NCBI GenBank assembly: GCA_018902755.1
Contig: JAHIQI010000008.1
Location: 14,461 to 78,460, forward strand
Length of the DNA stretch: 64,000 bases
DNA from: Pseudomonadota bacterium
GTDB lineage: Bacteria; Desulfobacterota; Desulfarculia; Desulfarculales; Desulfarculaceae
Direction: 5' to 3'
Shown: positions 29,495-38,182 of the stretch, piece by piece
Numbering within the stretch: the stretch's first letter is position 1
Layout of the letters: the number at the start of each line of letters is the position of its first letter
Made by a program: the position numbers and the translations under genes
Notes under the pieces: model-generated
Database searches by the model: none
Told to the model about the DNA's origin: nothing
What the model saw: the letters and a program-made list of their open reading frames with translations, nothing else

Positions 29495-29926
29495 TCACGC
29501 CACGTCGCGCAGGGGAGGGATGATCTCGGCCATCCCCTTTAGCACCGTTTGGCCGTCCTGGTTTTTCACCAAGGTGGCCAGCCGCACCCGGTTGCGATCG
29601 GGCATAACTTGTTCCACGGTTACCGAGATGGTCAGAGCGTCCCCGGCGTAGACCGGTTTGGTGAAGTTGAGCTCCTGGGACACGTAGATGGTGCCCAGGC
29701 CGGGGTACTCGGTGCCCAGCACGAAGCCCACCAGGCTGGCGGTGAGCATGCCCGGAGCCACGATGCGCCCGAAAAAGGTGTCCTTGGCCATGTCCGGGTC
29801 CTGGTGAAAGGACTGATGGTCTCCCAGGGAATGGGTGAAGGAGATCATCATCTCCTCGGTCATGGTGATGGTCTTCTGGTGGGTGTGCCCGACTTCTATG
29901 CTGTTGATGCTCAGTCCTTGCGGCAT
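29495..29926 (-). CDS. MaoC-like hot-dog-fold hydratase
   Basis: 143 residues, ATG with AGAGGAAAAAGG upstream. The single hot-dog domain shows SLGDHQSFHQDPDMAKDTFFGRIVAPGML, matching the R-hydratase motif with catalytic Asp and His (D-x4-H) followed by the glycine turn, and later LNFTKPVYAGDALTISV. It probably hydrates an enoyl-CoA, or acts as a related dehydratase, in the pathway served by this operon. It lies 62 nt after LivM and 10 nt before the hydrolase. Confidence 0.87.
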   Translation of the reverse strand: MPQGLSINSIEVGHTHQKTITMTEEMMISFTHSLGDHQSFHQDPDMAKDTFFGRIVAPGMLTASLVGFVLGTEYPGLGTIYVSQELNFTKPVYAGDALTISVTVEQVMPDRNRVRLATLVKNQDGQTVLKGMAEIIPPLRDVA

Positions 29927-29988
29927 GGCCTTTTTCCTCTATGTTCCACCAGCCGCGCGGCGGCGGGAGGTTGCGTATCGATTTCGGC

Positions 29989-31119
29989 CTACAAGCCGGT
30001 TTGGTGGTCCCGCTGGGCCAGGCGCAGCTTGCGCCGGGCGATGACGTCCCTGGCGGTGCCCACAATGCCCTTGGGGAAGAAGATCACCACCAGGATGAAC
30101 AAAATCCCGAAGTAAAGAATCCAACGCTCGGCCAGGCGTTGGGCCATCTCCACCCCCGGCAAAAGCAACATGGCCAGCTTTTGCAAATCCGGCAGCCAGG
30201 CCTCGGCCACCTGAATGAAGGCCGCGCCCATGATGCTGCCGTAGAGGGTGCCCATGCCGCCGATGATCACCATCAACAGCACGTTGAGCATCACCGGGAT
30301 GCCCAGCACCGAGGTGGGGTTCACGTACCCCAGCCACATGGCGAACAGCACCCCGGCCAGGGAGGCCACCACCGAGCCGAAGACGTTGCTGAGCACCTTG
30401 TAGTGGAAGGTCTTGTAGCCCAGGGCGGTGCTGCGCTGCTCGTTGTCGCGCACCGATTTGAGCACCCTTCCCACCGGCGATCGCACGAACCGCACCAGGC
30501 CGATGAACAGGAGCACCGAGGCCACCAGGATGAAATAGTAGGTCATCAGGCGTCCGTTGAGGGCCGCGCCCAAGAAGGTGCCGTCGCTCCAGTTCACGCT
30601 GAAGATGCCGGGCAGGGAGAAAGATACGCCATCCTCCCCCATGGTCAAGTCGTGCCACTGGTCGCCCAGGATGAAGACAAACTCGGCCAGGGCCAGGGAC
30701 ATCATGGTGAAAAAGATGGCCTTCACCCGTAGCGAGAAGAAGGCCAGGGCCACGGCCAATATCCCGCTTATGCCCACCGCCAGGGCCATGGCCACGGGGA
30801 TGTGGTACCAGGCCGCCTGGCCGCTGTGGAAGACCACCAGGGCCATGGAGTAGGCCCCGATGCCGAAAAAGGTCACATGGGCCAGGGAGAGGATGCCGGT
30901 GTAGCCCAGGATCAGGTCGTAGGAGGCGGCCACCACCGCGAAGATCATCACCTTGGTCATCACGTCCATGGCTCGGAAGGAGGGCACCACCAGGGGCCCC
31001 GCGATGAGGCAGGCCAACAGCACCAGCTGCACCCACAGGGCCGGGCGGGTGAAACGCACCCGGCGCAGGTTCTCACGCTCGGTTTGCACGGGAGTCGGTT
31101 GCATCGTCTTGCTTTCCAT
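29989..31119 (-). CDS. Branched-chain-type ABC transporter permease, LivM-like
   Basis: 376 residues with about 10 hydrophobic helices. LGYTGILSLAHVTFFGIGAYS and the EAA-like region GMGTLYGSIMGAAFIQVAEAWLP are typical of LivM permeases. An N-terminal ~25-residue polar extension precedes TM1. It starts 4 nt after the livH stop. It forms the channel with LivH, powered by LivG/LivF, for the substrate captured by the binding protein at the head of the set. Given the CoA ligase and hydratase neighbours, the cargo is more likely a carboxylic or aromatic acid than an amino acid; that is inference. Confidence 0.9.
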   Translation of the reverse strand: MESKTMQPTPVQTERENLRRVRFTRPALWVQLVLLACLIAGPLVVPSFRAMDVMTKVMIFAVVAASYDLILGYTGILSLAHVTFFGIGAYSMALVVFHSGQAAWYHIPVAMALAVGISGILAVALAFFSLRVKAIFFTMMSLALAEFVFILGDQWHDLTMGEDGVSFSLPGIFSVNWSDGTFLGAALNGRLMTYYFILVASVLLFIGLVRFVRSPVGRVLKSVRDNEQRSTALGYKTFHYKVLSNVFGSVVASLAGVLFAMWLGYVNPTSVLGIPVMLNVLLMVIIGGMGTLYGSIMGAAFIQVAEAWLPDLQKLAMLLLPGVEMAQRLAERWILYFGILFILVVIFFPKGIVGTARDVIARRKLRLAQRDHQTGL

Positions 31120-31123
31120 GGCC

Positions 31124-32143
31124 CTATTCCTTGCCCATCAGGCCGGTTGGCCGGATCAACAGGATCACGGCCATGATCATGATGTTGGCCCCCAGGGCCA
31201 AGGGAGGCAGGGTGTAGGCCACGTAGTTGAAGGCCAGGCCCACCATGATGGCCCCCAGGAAAGACCCGGTAACCGAGCCCATGCCGCCGATGATCACCAC
31301 GATGAGGGCGAAGATCAGGTTCTCCTCGCCCATGGCCGGGTGAATCTGCTCCTTGAAGATGGACCACATGGTGCCGCCCACCGCGGCCAGGGCCGCCCCG
31401 GCGCAGAACACGCCGGTGAACACGCGGCGGATGTTATAGCCCAGGGTCTCCACCACTTCCTTGTTTTCCACCCCGGCCCGCACGATGATGCCCAGCTTGG
31501 TGCGCATCATCACCAACTGGATGCCCCCCAGCACCACCAGGCCCACCACGATTGCCACCACCCGGAACTTGGTGATGATCACGTCCATGATGTCCCAGCT
31601 TCCCTGGAAGGCGGCCGGCACCATGACCACCTCGTCGTTGGGGCTCCAAACCACCTTGAGTATCTCCACCAAAATCAGCGAGGCGCCCATGGTGATGAGG
31701 ATCTGCTTGAGGTGGCTGCCGTAGGTCAGGCGCACCAGCATCTTCTCCAGCACTATGCCCATGAGCCCGCCCACCACCAGGGCGGCCAGCAGGCACAAGA
31801 GCACCGAGCCGATGCTCTGGGCGGCGCCCGCGCCTTCCACCCAGCCGACCTGTTGCAGGGCGTTCAGCAGGGAGAAGCCCACGTAGGCCCCCCACACGAA
31901 GAAGGCGCCGTGGGCCAGGTTCAACACGTCCATGAGCCCGAAGATAAGGGTGAGCCCGCTGGCGGTGAGGAAGATGAGCATGCCCATGGCCAGGCCGGCC
32001 ACGGTGAGCACCGCGTAGGTGGTGGGGTCGATCCATAGCAGGGGCAAAAACCAGATGCCCACCGAGGCGATCCACACCCCCACTTTCTTGAAATCCGTGC
32101 CGCCTTGTTCCTGCAATCCCGCCGTGGCTGTTTGGGTAGTCAT
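31124..32143 (-). CDS. Branched-chain-type ABC transporter permease, LivH-like
   Basis: 339 residues, slightly longer than the usual ~300 owing to a soluble N-terminus of about 25 residues. It shows ASGLTLIFGLMDVLNLAHGA, the LivH signature, and IGGMGSVTGSFLGAIMVGL for ATPase coupling. About eight to nine helices. Located between LivF (13 nt upstream) and LivM (4 nt downstream). Confidence 0.9.
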   Translation of the reverse strand: MTTQTATAGLQEQGGTDFKKVGVWIASVGIWFLPLLWIDPTTYAVLTVAGLAMGMLIFLTASGLTLIFGLMDVLNLAHGAFFVWGAYVGFSLLNALQQVGWVEGAGAAQSIGSVLLCLLAALVVGGLMGIVLEKMLVRLTYGSHLKQILITMGASLILVEILKVVWSPNDEVVMVPAAFQGSWDIMDVIITKFRVVAIVVGLVVLGGIQLVMMRTKLGIIVRAGVENKEVVETLGYNIRRVFTGVFCAGAALAAVGGTMWSIFKEQIHPAMGEENLIFALIVVIIGGMGSVTGSFLGAIMVGLAFNYVAYTLPPLALGANIMIMAVILLIRPTGLMGKE

Positions 32144-32156
32144 GCCTTCGCGCTCC

Positions 32157-32867
32157 TCAGGCGATGCCTAGATACTTTTGTTTGAGCCCGTCGTCGTGCA
32201 CCAGATCGGCCATGAGCCCCTGGTGCACCGTGCGCCCGTCGTCCAGGATGAAGTAGTCCACCCCGATGTGACTGGCCATGTAGAAGTTCTGCTCCACTAG
32301 GATCACCGTGGTGTGGTTCTTGATGTGGTTGATGGACTCGATGAGGTGGTCCACCACGATGGGAGCCAGACCCTTGGAGGGCTCGTCGATAAGCAGCAGG
32401 TCGTGGTCGTTTACAAAGGCCCGGGCGATGGCCAGCATCTGCTTTTGCCCGCCGGAGAGCACTCCCGCCTTGGAGCGCCAGAACTTTTTCATGTCCGGGA
32501 ACAGCTGGAATATGGTTTCCATGCGGGCCCAGGTGGTCTCGCTTTCACTCAGCATGGCCAGGCGGAAGTTCTCCTCCACGCTCAGGGTGTAGAGCACCGC
32601 CTGGTCCTCGGGCACAAATCCCACCCCCAGCTTGGCCACCTCGTAGGGCTTCATGGCCTGCACCGCCCGGCCCTTGAGGGTGATCTCCCCCGAGGACGCC
32701 GGGGTCAGCCCCATGACGGTGCGCAGGGTGGTGGACTTGCCCGCGCCGTTGCGCCCCAAGAGCACCGTGGCCCGGCCGGGCATGAAGCTAAGGTCCACCC
32801 CTTGCAGGATGTGGTGCTGCTCGATGTAGGTGTGCACCTTGGCGAGCGACAGGATGGGCTCAGCCAT
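32157..32867 (-). CDS. Branched-chain-type ABC transporter ATPase, LivF-like
   Basis: 236 residues. Walker A GRNGAGKST, signature LSGGQKQMLAIARAF, Walker B LLLIDEPSKGLAP and switch-His region are all present. The absence of the inserted segment typical of LivG and the motif KGLAPIVVDHLIE assign it to LivF. Its start overlaps the LivG stop by 8 nt, so the two ATPases are coupled. Confidence 0.93.
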   Translation of the reverse strand: MAEPILSLAKVHTYIEQHHILQGVDLSFMPGRATVLLGRNGAGKSTTLRTVMGLTPASSGEITLKGRAVQAMKPYEVAKLGVGFVPEDQAVLYTLSVEENFRLAMLSESETTWARMETIFQLFPDMKKFWRSKAGVLSGGQKQMLAIARAFVNDHDLLLIDEPSKGLAPIVVDHLIESINHIKNHTTVILVEQNFYMASHIGVDYFILDDGRTVHQGLMADLVHDDGLKQKYLGIA

Positions 32868-33630
32868 TTTTCACCCCCCCGCCCAGATAGGCTTCCAGCA
32901 CCTCGCTGTTGCAGGCCACCGCCTGGGGGGAGTCGTCGCAGATCAGGCGGCCCTCCTTGAGCACGGCGATGGAATCGGAAACGGTCATGATCATGTCGAA
33001 CTTATGCTCCACCAGCATGATGGTGCGGTTGCGCCCCGCCTTGATCTGTTGGATCAGCTCCAGGATGGCCGGCACCTCCTCCAGGCTCATGCCCGCGGTG
33101 GGCTCGTCCAGCAGAAGAAGCTCCGGGTCCAGGGCCAACAGGATGGCGATCTCCAGCTTGCGCTGCTCCCCGTGGGTCAGGGTCTTGGCCTCCACCGCCC
33201 AGCGCTTGTCCATGAGCACCTGCCTGAGAAGCTCGTAGGCCCGGTCCTCCAGCTCGGAGTAGGAGCGGTAGTTGCGCCAGAACACCATGCCCACCCTGGC
33301 CTTGGACTGCAAAGCCAGGCGCACGTTTTCCAGCACGCTCAAAGAGGGGAAGATGTTGGTGAGCTGGAAGGAGCGCCCCACCCCCAGGCGGGTGCGGTCC
33401 GCCGCGTCCAGGCCGGCGATCTCCCGGCCCTTGAACATGATGCTGCCGCTGGTGGGCTTGTACTGGCCGCTGAGCAGGTTGAACAGGGTGGTCTTGCCCG
33501 CCCCGTTGGGCCCGATGATGGCCTTCAGGGTGAAGGGCTCCACCGTCAGGTTCACCGCGTTAACGGCGACGTTGCCGCCGAAGCGGATGGTCAAATCCTT
33601 GGTTTGCACTACCGGTGCCTGGCTCGCCAC
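32860..33630 (-). CDS. Branched-chain-type ABC transporter ATPase, LivG-like
   Basis: 256 residues from a GTG at 33630 with GGGGGAG upstream; a longer reading to 33762 would overlap the binding-protein gene and has no support. Walker A GPNGAGKTT, Walker B LLLLDEPTAGMS and the LivG-specific GVGRSFQLTNIFPSLSVLENV are present. The usual LSGGQ signature is replaced by LTHGEQRKLEIA, which is normal in this subfamily. Confidence 0.92.
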   Translation of the reverse strand: MASQAPVVQTKDLTIRFGGNVAVNAVNLTVEPFTLKAIIGPNGAGKTTLFNLLSGQYKPTSGSIMFKGREIAGLDAADRTRLGVGRSFQLTNIFPSLSVLENVRLALQSKARVGMVFWRNYRSYSELEDRAYELLRQVLMDKRWAVEAKTLTHGEQRKLEIAILLALDPELLLLDEPTAGMSLEEVPAILELIQQIKAGRNRTIMLVEHKFDMIMTVSDSIAVLKEGRLICDDSPQAVACNSEVLEAYLGGGVKNG

Positions 33631-33652
33631 TGGCACTTCTCCCCCTGGTTGA

Positions 33653-33672
33653 GGGCGCGCGCCGTAGCGCCC
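33653..33672 (-). other. Stem-loop between binding-protein gene and livG
   Basis: GGGCGC and GCGCCC form a 6-bp stem with an 8-nt GC-rich loop in the 59-nt gap. There is no T-run. Such hairpins behind binding-protein genes often stabilise the upstream message; a stronger one is at the equivalent place in the second transporter (47494-47525). Confidence 0.5.
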
Positions 33673-33689
33673 GCCCGCTAGGCTTTTGC

Positions 33690-34901
33690 TTACTTCTTGT
33701 TGCGGATGGGGATGTCCATCTTGCTGTAGGGAATCACTTCCACCAGCTCGCACTCGGCCCAAGGCAGCTTGGGGTTGTTCTTGATGCGGAAGTGGAACAT
33801 GTCCTGCATGGCCTGATGGTCCTCTTTGCGGAACATCATCTCGCCCTTGGGGGTGTCGAACTTCATGCCCTCCATGGCCGCGATGAGCTTTTCGGTGTCC
33901 GTGGAGCCCGCCTTCTTGATGGCCGTAACCACGGCCATGGCCGCCGCGAAGCCGCCGCAGGTGAAAAAGTCCGGGGGCGCGCCGTTGTAGCGCTTCTCGT
34001 GCTCTTTCACCAGCCAGTCGTTAATCTTGTTCTTTGGGTTGGTGTAGTAGTAGTAGGTGGCGCCTTCCATGCCCACCATGGGCTTGTAGGCCTTGAGCGC
34101 GTCCAGGATGTTGCCGCCGGCGGTGAGCTTGATGCCGTAACGCTCGTCCAGCTTCATGGCGTTGAGCTTGTTCATGGGGTTGTTCTTGCCCGCCCAGTAG
34201 ATGCTGATGTACTTCTGGCCCTTTTGGTCCTTGAGGGCCTTGATCAGGCGCTGGGCCGGAGCGGTGAAGTCGGCGGTGGCGGCGGGCACGAACTCGCTGT
34301 GCACCACTTTGGCTCCCAGCTTCTCGGCGGCCGCTTTATAGGCGGCCACGCCGTCGCGGCCAAAGGAGTAGTCCTGGGCGATGGTGGCGATCACCACGCC
34401 GGGCTTGGCCACGGCCGAGGCGTTGCCCACCGCGTCCTGGGAGGAGTTGCGGCCGGTGCGGAAGATGTAGCGGTTCCAGTACTGGCCGGTGATGGAGTCG
34501 GCCACGGCGGGCTCGACGATCAGTATCTTTTTGAACTCCTGGGCCACGGGCAGCATGGCCACGGCCACCGCCGAGGAGACCGGCCCCACGGCCAGGTCAA
34601 CCTTGTCGTCGCGGTAGGCCTCGGTGAGCAGTTGCTTGCCCTTTTGCGGCTTGAGCGCGGTGTCCTTGATGATCACCACGATGGGCCGCCCGTCGATCTT
34701 CATGGTCCCGTTGGTGGCGTACTCCAGGCCCATCTTGAAGCCGTTCATGGACTGCTTGGTGTAGGCCTCGTAGGGGCCGGTGACCCCCACCACCTGGGCG
34801 ATCTTGATGGGCTTGGGGTCGGCCGCCAGGGCCGCCGGGGCGGCCAGGGCCAGGGCCAGGCCCGCTATCAGAAGCACCTTTCCCATTTTCTTCAGACTCA
34901 T
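33690..34901 (-). CDS. Branched-chain-type ABC substrate-binding protein
   Basis: 403 residues from ATG 34901 (AAAGGAGG seven nt upstream), giving a normal signal peptide with cleavage after AALA. The mature protein is a type I periplasmic binding fold: IKIAQVVGVTGPYEAY at the first strand, VVIIKDTALKPQKGKQL, and AQDYSFGRDGVAAYKAAAE in the second lobe. It belongs to the LivK/aliphatic-amide/aromatic-acid group (Peripla_BP_6). It captures the operon's substrate in the periplasm and hands it to LivHM. It lies between the CoA ligase and livG. Confidence 0.92.
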   Translation of the reverse strand: MSLKKMGKVLLIAGLALALAAPAALAADPKPIKIAQVVGVTGPYEAYTKQSMNGFKMGLEYATNGTMKIDGRPIVVIIKDTALKPQKGKQLLTEAYRDDKVDLAVGPVSSAVAVAMLPVAQEFKKILIVEPAVADSITGQYWNRYIFRTGRNSSQDAVGNASAVAKPGVVIATIAQDYSFGRDGVAAYKAAAEKLGAKVVHSEFVPAATADFTAPAQRLIKALKDQKGQKYISIYWAGKNNPMNKLNAMKLDERYGIKLTAGGNILDALKAYKPMVGMEGATYYYYTNPKNKINDWLVKEHEKRYNGAPPDFFTCGGFAAAMAVVTAIKKAGSTDTEKLIAAMEGMKFDTPKGEMMFRKEDHQAMQDMFHFRIKNNPKLPWAECELVEVIPYSKMDIPIRNKK

Positions 34902-34992
34902 GCGTTCCCTCCTTTGGTTGGCCGGGCCTCGGCCCCGCCGAAAAAGTTCGCCGGCGATAAATCCCCATGACCGCCGGCGCAATCCGAACCGA

Positions 34993-36510
34993 CTAGCTGT
35001 ATTGCTCCCTCAAGTTTCTTTTGAGCACCTTGCCCGCCGCGTTGCGGGGAAGGGCCTCGGTGAACACCACCTTTTTGGGAATCTTGTACTTGGCCAGGCA
35101 GGTCTTCAGGTGGGCGGTCACCGCCTGCTCCTGAAGGCTTTGGCCCTCCTTGAGCACCACCACCGCGCAGCCCACCTCGCCCCACTTGGGGTCGGGCAGG
35201 CCGATGACCGCGGCCTCGGCCACCTGCTCCAGGGCGAAGATGGCGTTCTCCACCTCGGCCGGGTACACGTTCTCCCCGCCGGAGATGAACATGTCCTTCT
35301 TGCGGTCCACCATGTACAAGAAGCCCCCGTCGTCCATGCGGGCCAGGTCGCCGGTGTGGAACCACCCCTCGCTAAAGGCCTCCTCGTTGGCCTCGGGGCG
35401 GTTCCAGTAGCCCTGCATCACATTGGGGCCCCTGAGCAGAAGCTCGCCCACCTCGCCCCGGGGCAGCTCATTGCCGTCGTCGCCGGCCACCCGGGCTTCC
35501 AAGTGGAACACGACACGGCCCACGGAGCCCTTTTTGCTGAGCGCCCAGGGCTTGGCCAGAGTGGCGATGGAAGGAGCGGCCTCGCTCATGCCGTAGCCTT
35601 GTTGCAGGATGATTCCCTGGGTGTGGTACTGATCCACCAGGGAAGGGGGCAGGGGGGCTCCGCCGCTCATCACCAGACGCACCCCGGCAAAGGCCTCGGG
35701 GTCGAACTCCGGTGACTGGATGAGGAACAGGAAGATGGCCGGCACCCCGAAGAACAGGGTGATGCCTTCCCGGCGCAGCAGGTCCAGCGCCTGGGCCGGC
35801 TCGAAGCTGCGCTGGACCACCACCGTGCCGCCCACGTAGAGCATGGGCAGGGTGAACAGGCCAATGCCCCCGATGTGGAACATGGGCAGGGCCACCAGGT
35901 CGCGGTCGCTGGAGGTGAACTCCATGTCCACCTGGAGGCTCAGGGCGTTGTACAGGCAGTTGCCCTGGGTGAGCACCGCGCCCTTGGGCTTGCCGGTGGT
36001 CCCCGCGGTGTACATGATGATGAAGGGCGCTTCGGAGGTGATCTCCTGCTCCACCACCGGCTCCTCGCCGCCCTGCTCGGCCAACAGCGTCTCGTAGGGC
36101 CGGGCCTCCAGGCGGGGCTCGGTGCCCAGAACCATCAGGCGCTCGAAGCTCATCCGCTCCAGGATGCCCTGGGCCAGGTCCTGAAGGTCGGGGTCGAAGA
36201 TCAGGGTCTTGACCCCGCTGTCGCCCAGTTGGAAGGTCAGCTCCGCCGCGGTGAGCCGCCAGTTGAGGGGCACCAGGACGAGGCCCAGCTTGGCCGAGGC
36301 CATGATCACCTCGATGTATTCCTGGCTGTTGTAGGAAAGCAGGGCCAGGCGGTCCCCCTGGCCCAGGCCCTGGGCTTGCAGGGCCCGGGCCAGGCGGTTG
36401 ACCCGCCGGTTTAGTTGGCGGTAGCTCAGGCGGCGGCCGCCGTCCACCACCGCTTCTTTGTCCGGCGCGATCTCCTCGCGCTTGGTCAGCCAGAATCCGA
36501 TACCCCGCAC
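34993..36510 (-). CDS. AMP-forming acyl-CoA synthetase
   Basis: 505 residues from a GTG at 36510, chosen for GGGGAG nine nt upstream; the frame stays open further but those residues are shadow of the flavoprotein gene. P-loop MYTAGTTGKPKGA, GYGMSEAAPS, WFHTGDLARMDDGGFLYMVDR and the C-terminal catalytic Lys in PRNAAGKVLKRNL are complete. It would activate the imported acid to its CoA ester with ATP. Contrast the broken paralogue at 27457. It sits directly between the flavoprotein and the binding-protein gene. Confidence 0.93.
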   Translation of the reverse strand: MRGIGFWLTKREEIAPDKEAVVDGGRRLSYRQLNRRVNRLARALQAQGLGQGDRLALLSYNSQEYIEVIMASAKLGLVLVPLNWRLTAAELTFQLGDSGVKTLIFDPDLQDLAQGILERMSFERLMVLGTEPRLEARPYETLLAEQGGEEPVVEQEITSEAPFIIMYTAGTTGKPKGAVLTQGNCLYNALSLQVDMEFTSSDRDLVALPMFHIGGIGLFTLPMLYVGGTVVVQRSFEPAQALDLLRREGITLFFGVPAIFLFLIQSPEFDPEAFAGVRLVMSGGAPLPPSLVDQYHTQGIILQQGYGMSEAAPSIATLAKPWALSKKGSVGRVVFHLEARVAGDDGNELPRGEVGELLLRGPNVMQGYWNRPEANEEAFSEGWFHTGDLARMDDGGFLYMVDRKKDMFISGGENVYPAEVENAIFALEQVAEAAVIGLPDPKWGEVGCAVVVLKEGQSLQEQAVTAHLKTCLAKYKIPKKVVFTEALPRNAAGKVLKRNLREQYS

Positions 36511-36533
36511 GCTATTAGCTCCCCAGTCAGGTT

Positions 36534-37109
36534 TTAGGCGAAAAGTTTGGCCATCACCTTGGCCATGTTGTCGGCGAAGTTGGCCACGTGGGTGAGCCCC
36601 TCTTCGTCCTGCGCCGCGTCGTGGGCCCCGCCCGCCCCGGCCATGCCCACGGTCCAGTAGGTGGAGCCAGGCACGGTGATGCCGTTGATGAAGAACCACA
36701 GCAGAAGCTGGGAAAAGGCCATGTTGTGCCCGGCCCGGCGGGCCACGGTGATGGGCCCGCCCACCTTGCCCGCCAGGAACTTGCCGTTCCAGTGGGCCAC
36801 GAAGGTGGCCCGGGCCAAAAGGCTCATCATCTGGGGGGCCACCGAGGATAGGTACACCGGCGAGCCCAGCACGATGCCGTCGGCCTGCTCCATGAGGGCC
36901 ATGATCTCGGCGAAGTCGTCGTCGGTCTGGGCGCAGCGTTTTTCCTTGGTGCAGGCGTAGCAGCCCAGGCAGGGGTTAATCTTCTTGTGGCGCAGGGAGA
37001 CCAGCTGAGTCTCCAGGCCCTGGGCGGCCAATTTGGCCAGGCACTGCTCCATGTAGTACTTGGTGTTGCTGCCCGGACGCAGGCTGGCGGTTATGCCCAA
37101 AACCTTCAT
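36534..37109 (-). CDS. Flavodoxin-fold NAD(P)H-dependent FMN reductase / iron-sulfur flavoprotein-like
   Basis: 191 residues. VLGITASLRPGSNTKYYMEQ is the FMN phosphate-binding loop and GIVLGSPVYLSSVAPQM contacts the isoalloxazine ring. PCLGCYACTKEKRC resembles the Cys cluster of iron-sulfur flavoproteins, so an Fe-S centre is possible. Probably an electron carrier or reductase for the pathway (for example serving an enoyl- or aromatic reductase). It overlaps the upstream enoyl-CoA hydratase by 4 nt. Confidence 0.86.
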   Translation of the reverse strand: MKVLGITASLRPGSNTKYYMEQCLAKLAAQGLETQLVSLRHKKINPCLGCYACTKEKRCAQTDDDFAEIMALMEQADGIVLGSPVYLSSVAPQMMSLLARATFVAHWNGKFLAGKVGGPITVARRAGHNMAFSQLLLWFFINGITVPGSTYWTVGMAGAGGAHDAAQDEEGLTHVANFADNMAKVMAKLFA

Positions 37110-37909
37110 TTGGCTTTCTCCTTGTTGATCTCGCTGGTGGTCAGGGCCCCGGAGTCCAGTTGCTGGTGCATAAGGTCGCGGAAAAAGCTCTCGTCGTGGC
37201 AGCGGCTGAACAACTCCGCCTCGGCCATGAGCCCCTGCTCCAGGGGTCGGCCCTGGCCCGCTTTCACCGCCCGCTTGGCCAGGGACAGGGCGTAGGCCGG
37301 GTTGCGCAGGATGGGCTTCAGCAGGTCGTTCACCCCCTGCTCCAGCCCTTCGTCGGGCACCGCCCGGTGCACCAGCCCCAGGCGGGCCGCCTCCTGGCCG
37401 GGGTGCAGCTTGCCGCTCAGGATCATCTCCATGGCCAGGCCCTGGCCCACCAGCCGGGGCAGGCGCTGGGTGCCGCCGCCGCCGGGGATGAGCCCCACCT
37501 TGACCTCGGGCAGGCCGATGCGCGCGCTATGGGCCGCCACCCTGAGGTCACAGGCCATGGCGAACTCGAAGCCCCCGCCGAAGCACAGGCCGTTGATCGC
37601 CGCCACCAGGAGCAGGGGGCTGGCCTCCATGCGGTCCAGCAGGGCCTGGAAGCGCCGGGAAAAGGCCAGGCCTCCGGCGTGGTCCAGTTGCATCATCTCT
37701 ATGCCGTCGGCTCCGCCGATGAAATGGCTGGAGCCCGCGCCGGTGAACACCAGCACCTGGGCTGGGGAGGCCTCCACCTCCTCCAGCAGGGCCTCCAACT
37801 GGTCCATTAGCGGGGAGTTGATGGAGTTGCGGTCCACCTGGCGGTCGACGACCGCCCAGGAAACCTGGGGGCCGGGGCGCAGGGACAAATGAGGGTATTC
37901 ACCGGCCAT
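37106..37909 (-). CDS. Enoyl-CoA hydratase/isomerase family (crotonase) protein
   Basis: 267 residues from ATG 37909. A TTG 6 nt earlier has better spacing to GGAG and may be the real start. Oxyanion-hole motifs SSHFIGGADG and GLCFGGGFEFAMACDL are present. Both catalytic glutamates of true hydratases are kept, in GGGFEFAM and IGLPEVKVGLIPGGGGTQRLP. It is first in the minus-strand operon and overlaps the flavoprotein by 4 nt. Role: hydration of an enoyl-CoA, in parallel with MaoC. Confidence 0.9.
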   Translation of the reverse strand: MAGEYPHLSLRPGPQVSWAVVDRQVDRNSINSPLMDQLEALLEEVEASPAQVLVFTGAGSSHFIGGADGIEMMQLDHAGGLAFSRRFQALLDRMEASPLLLVAAINGLCFGGGFEFAMACDLRVAAHSARIGLPEVKVGLIPGGGGTQRLPRLVGQGLAMEMILSGKLHPGQEAARLGLVHRAVPDEGLEQGVNDLLKPILRNPAYALSLAKRAVKAGQGRPLEQGLMAEAELFSRCHDESFFRDLMHQQLDSGALTTSEINKEKAK

Positions 37910-38097
37910 GGGCAAACTGGGCTCCTAAGCTGCGATCCAACCGTAAAGAGTCGGCGCCTTGGGCAGGCGTCTGGACGATGCTTGTAGGTGCGCCACCGAG
38001 GCGCTGGGTTCGCTAAGCGGTCGGTCCCGGCGGAAGGCGTGGTCAGCTTTGTGAGCGGATAGGTCAGAGCCGGTTATTTTGCAAAGGCGACGGTGTT

Positions 38098-38155
38098 TTT
38101 CTGATACATGAACCAACCGTCAGAAATTGTGCAACGCGGGGCGCTTCCCTGTCAA
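38098..38155 (-). promoter_or_regulatory. Promoter and 29-bp palindromic operator of the catabolic operon
   Basis: On the minus strand, TTGACA (plus 38150-38155), an 18-nt spacer and CACAAT (plus 38126-38131), about 210 nt upstream of the hydratase gene. Perfect 7-bp arms TTTCTGA (38098-38104) and TCAGAAA (38120-38126), separated by 15 nt, run from the -10 across the expected start site. The long arm spacing would suit a large repressor such as the tandem-TetR protein encoded just upstream. No gene is supported in 37925-38182. Confidence 0.55.
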
Positions 38156-38182
38156 GGGCAAAGTTCGCCATGCAAACTTACC

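Noticed and set aside
33631..33762. Longer LivG N-terminus
   Set aside because: It would overlap the binding-protein coding region, and the added residues are out-of-frame shadow. The GTG at 33630 has a strong ribosome site.
36511..36699. Longer N-terminus of the CoA ligase at 34993
   Set aside because: The extra residues are Arg/Gly/His-rich shadow of the flavoprotein gene. The GTG at 36510 has a good ribosome site and gives the family length.
37925..38116. 63-residue minus-strand frame upstream of the enoyl-CoA hydratase
   Set aside because: Overlaps the likely promoter/operator, has no good ribosome site and no recognisable sequence.
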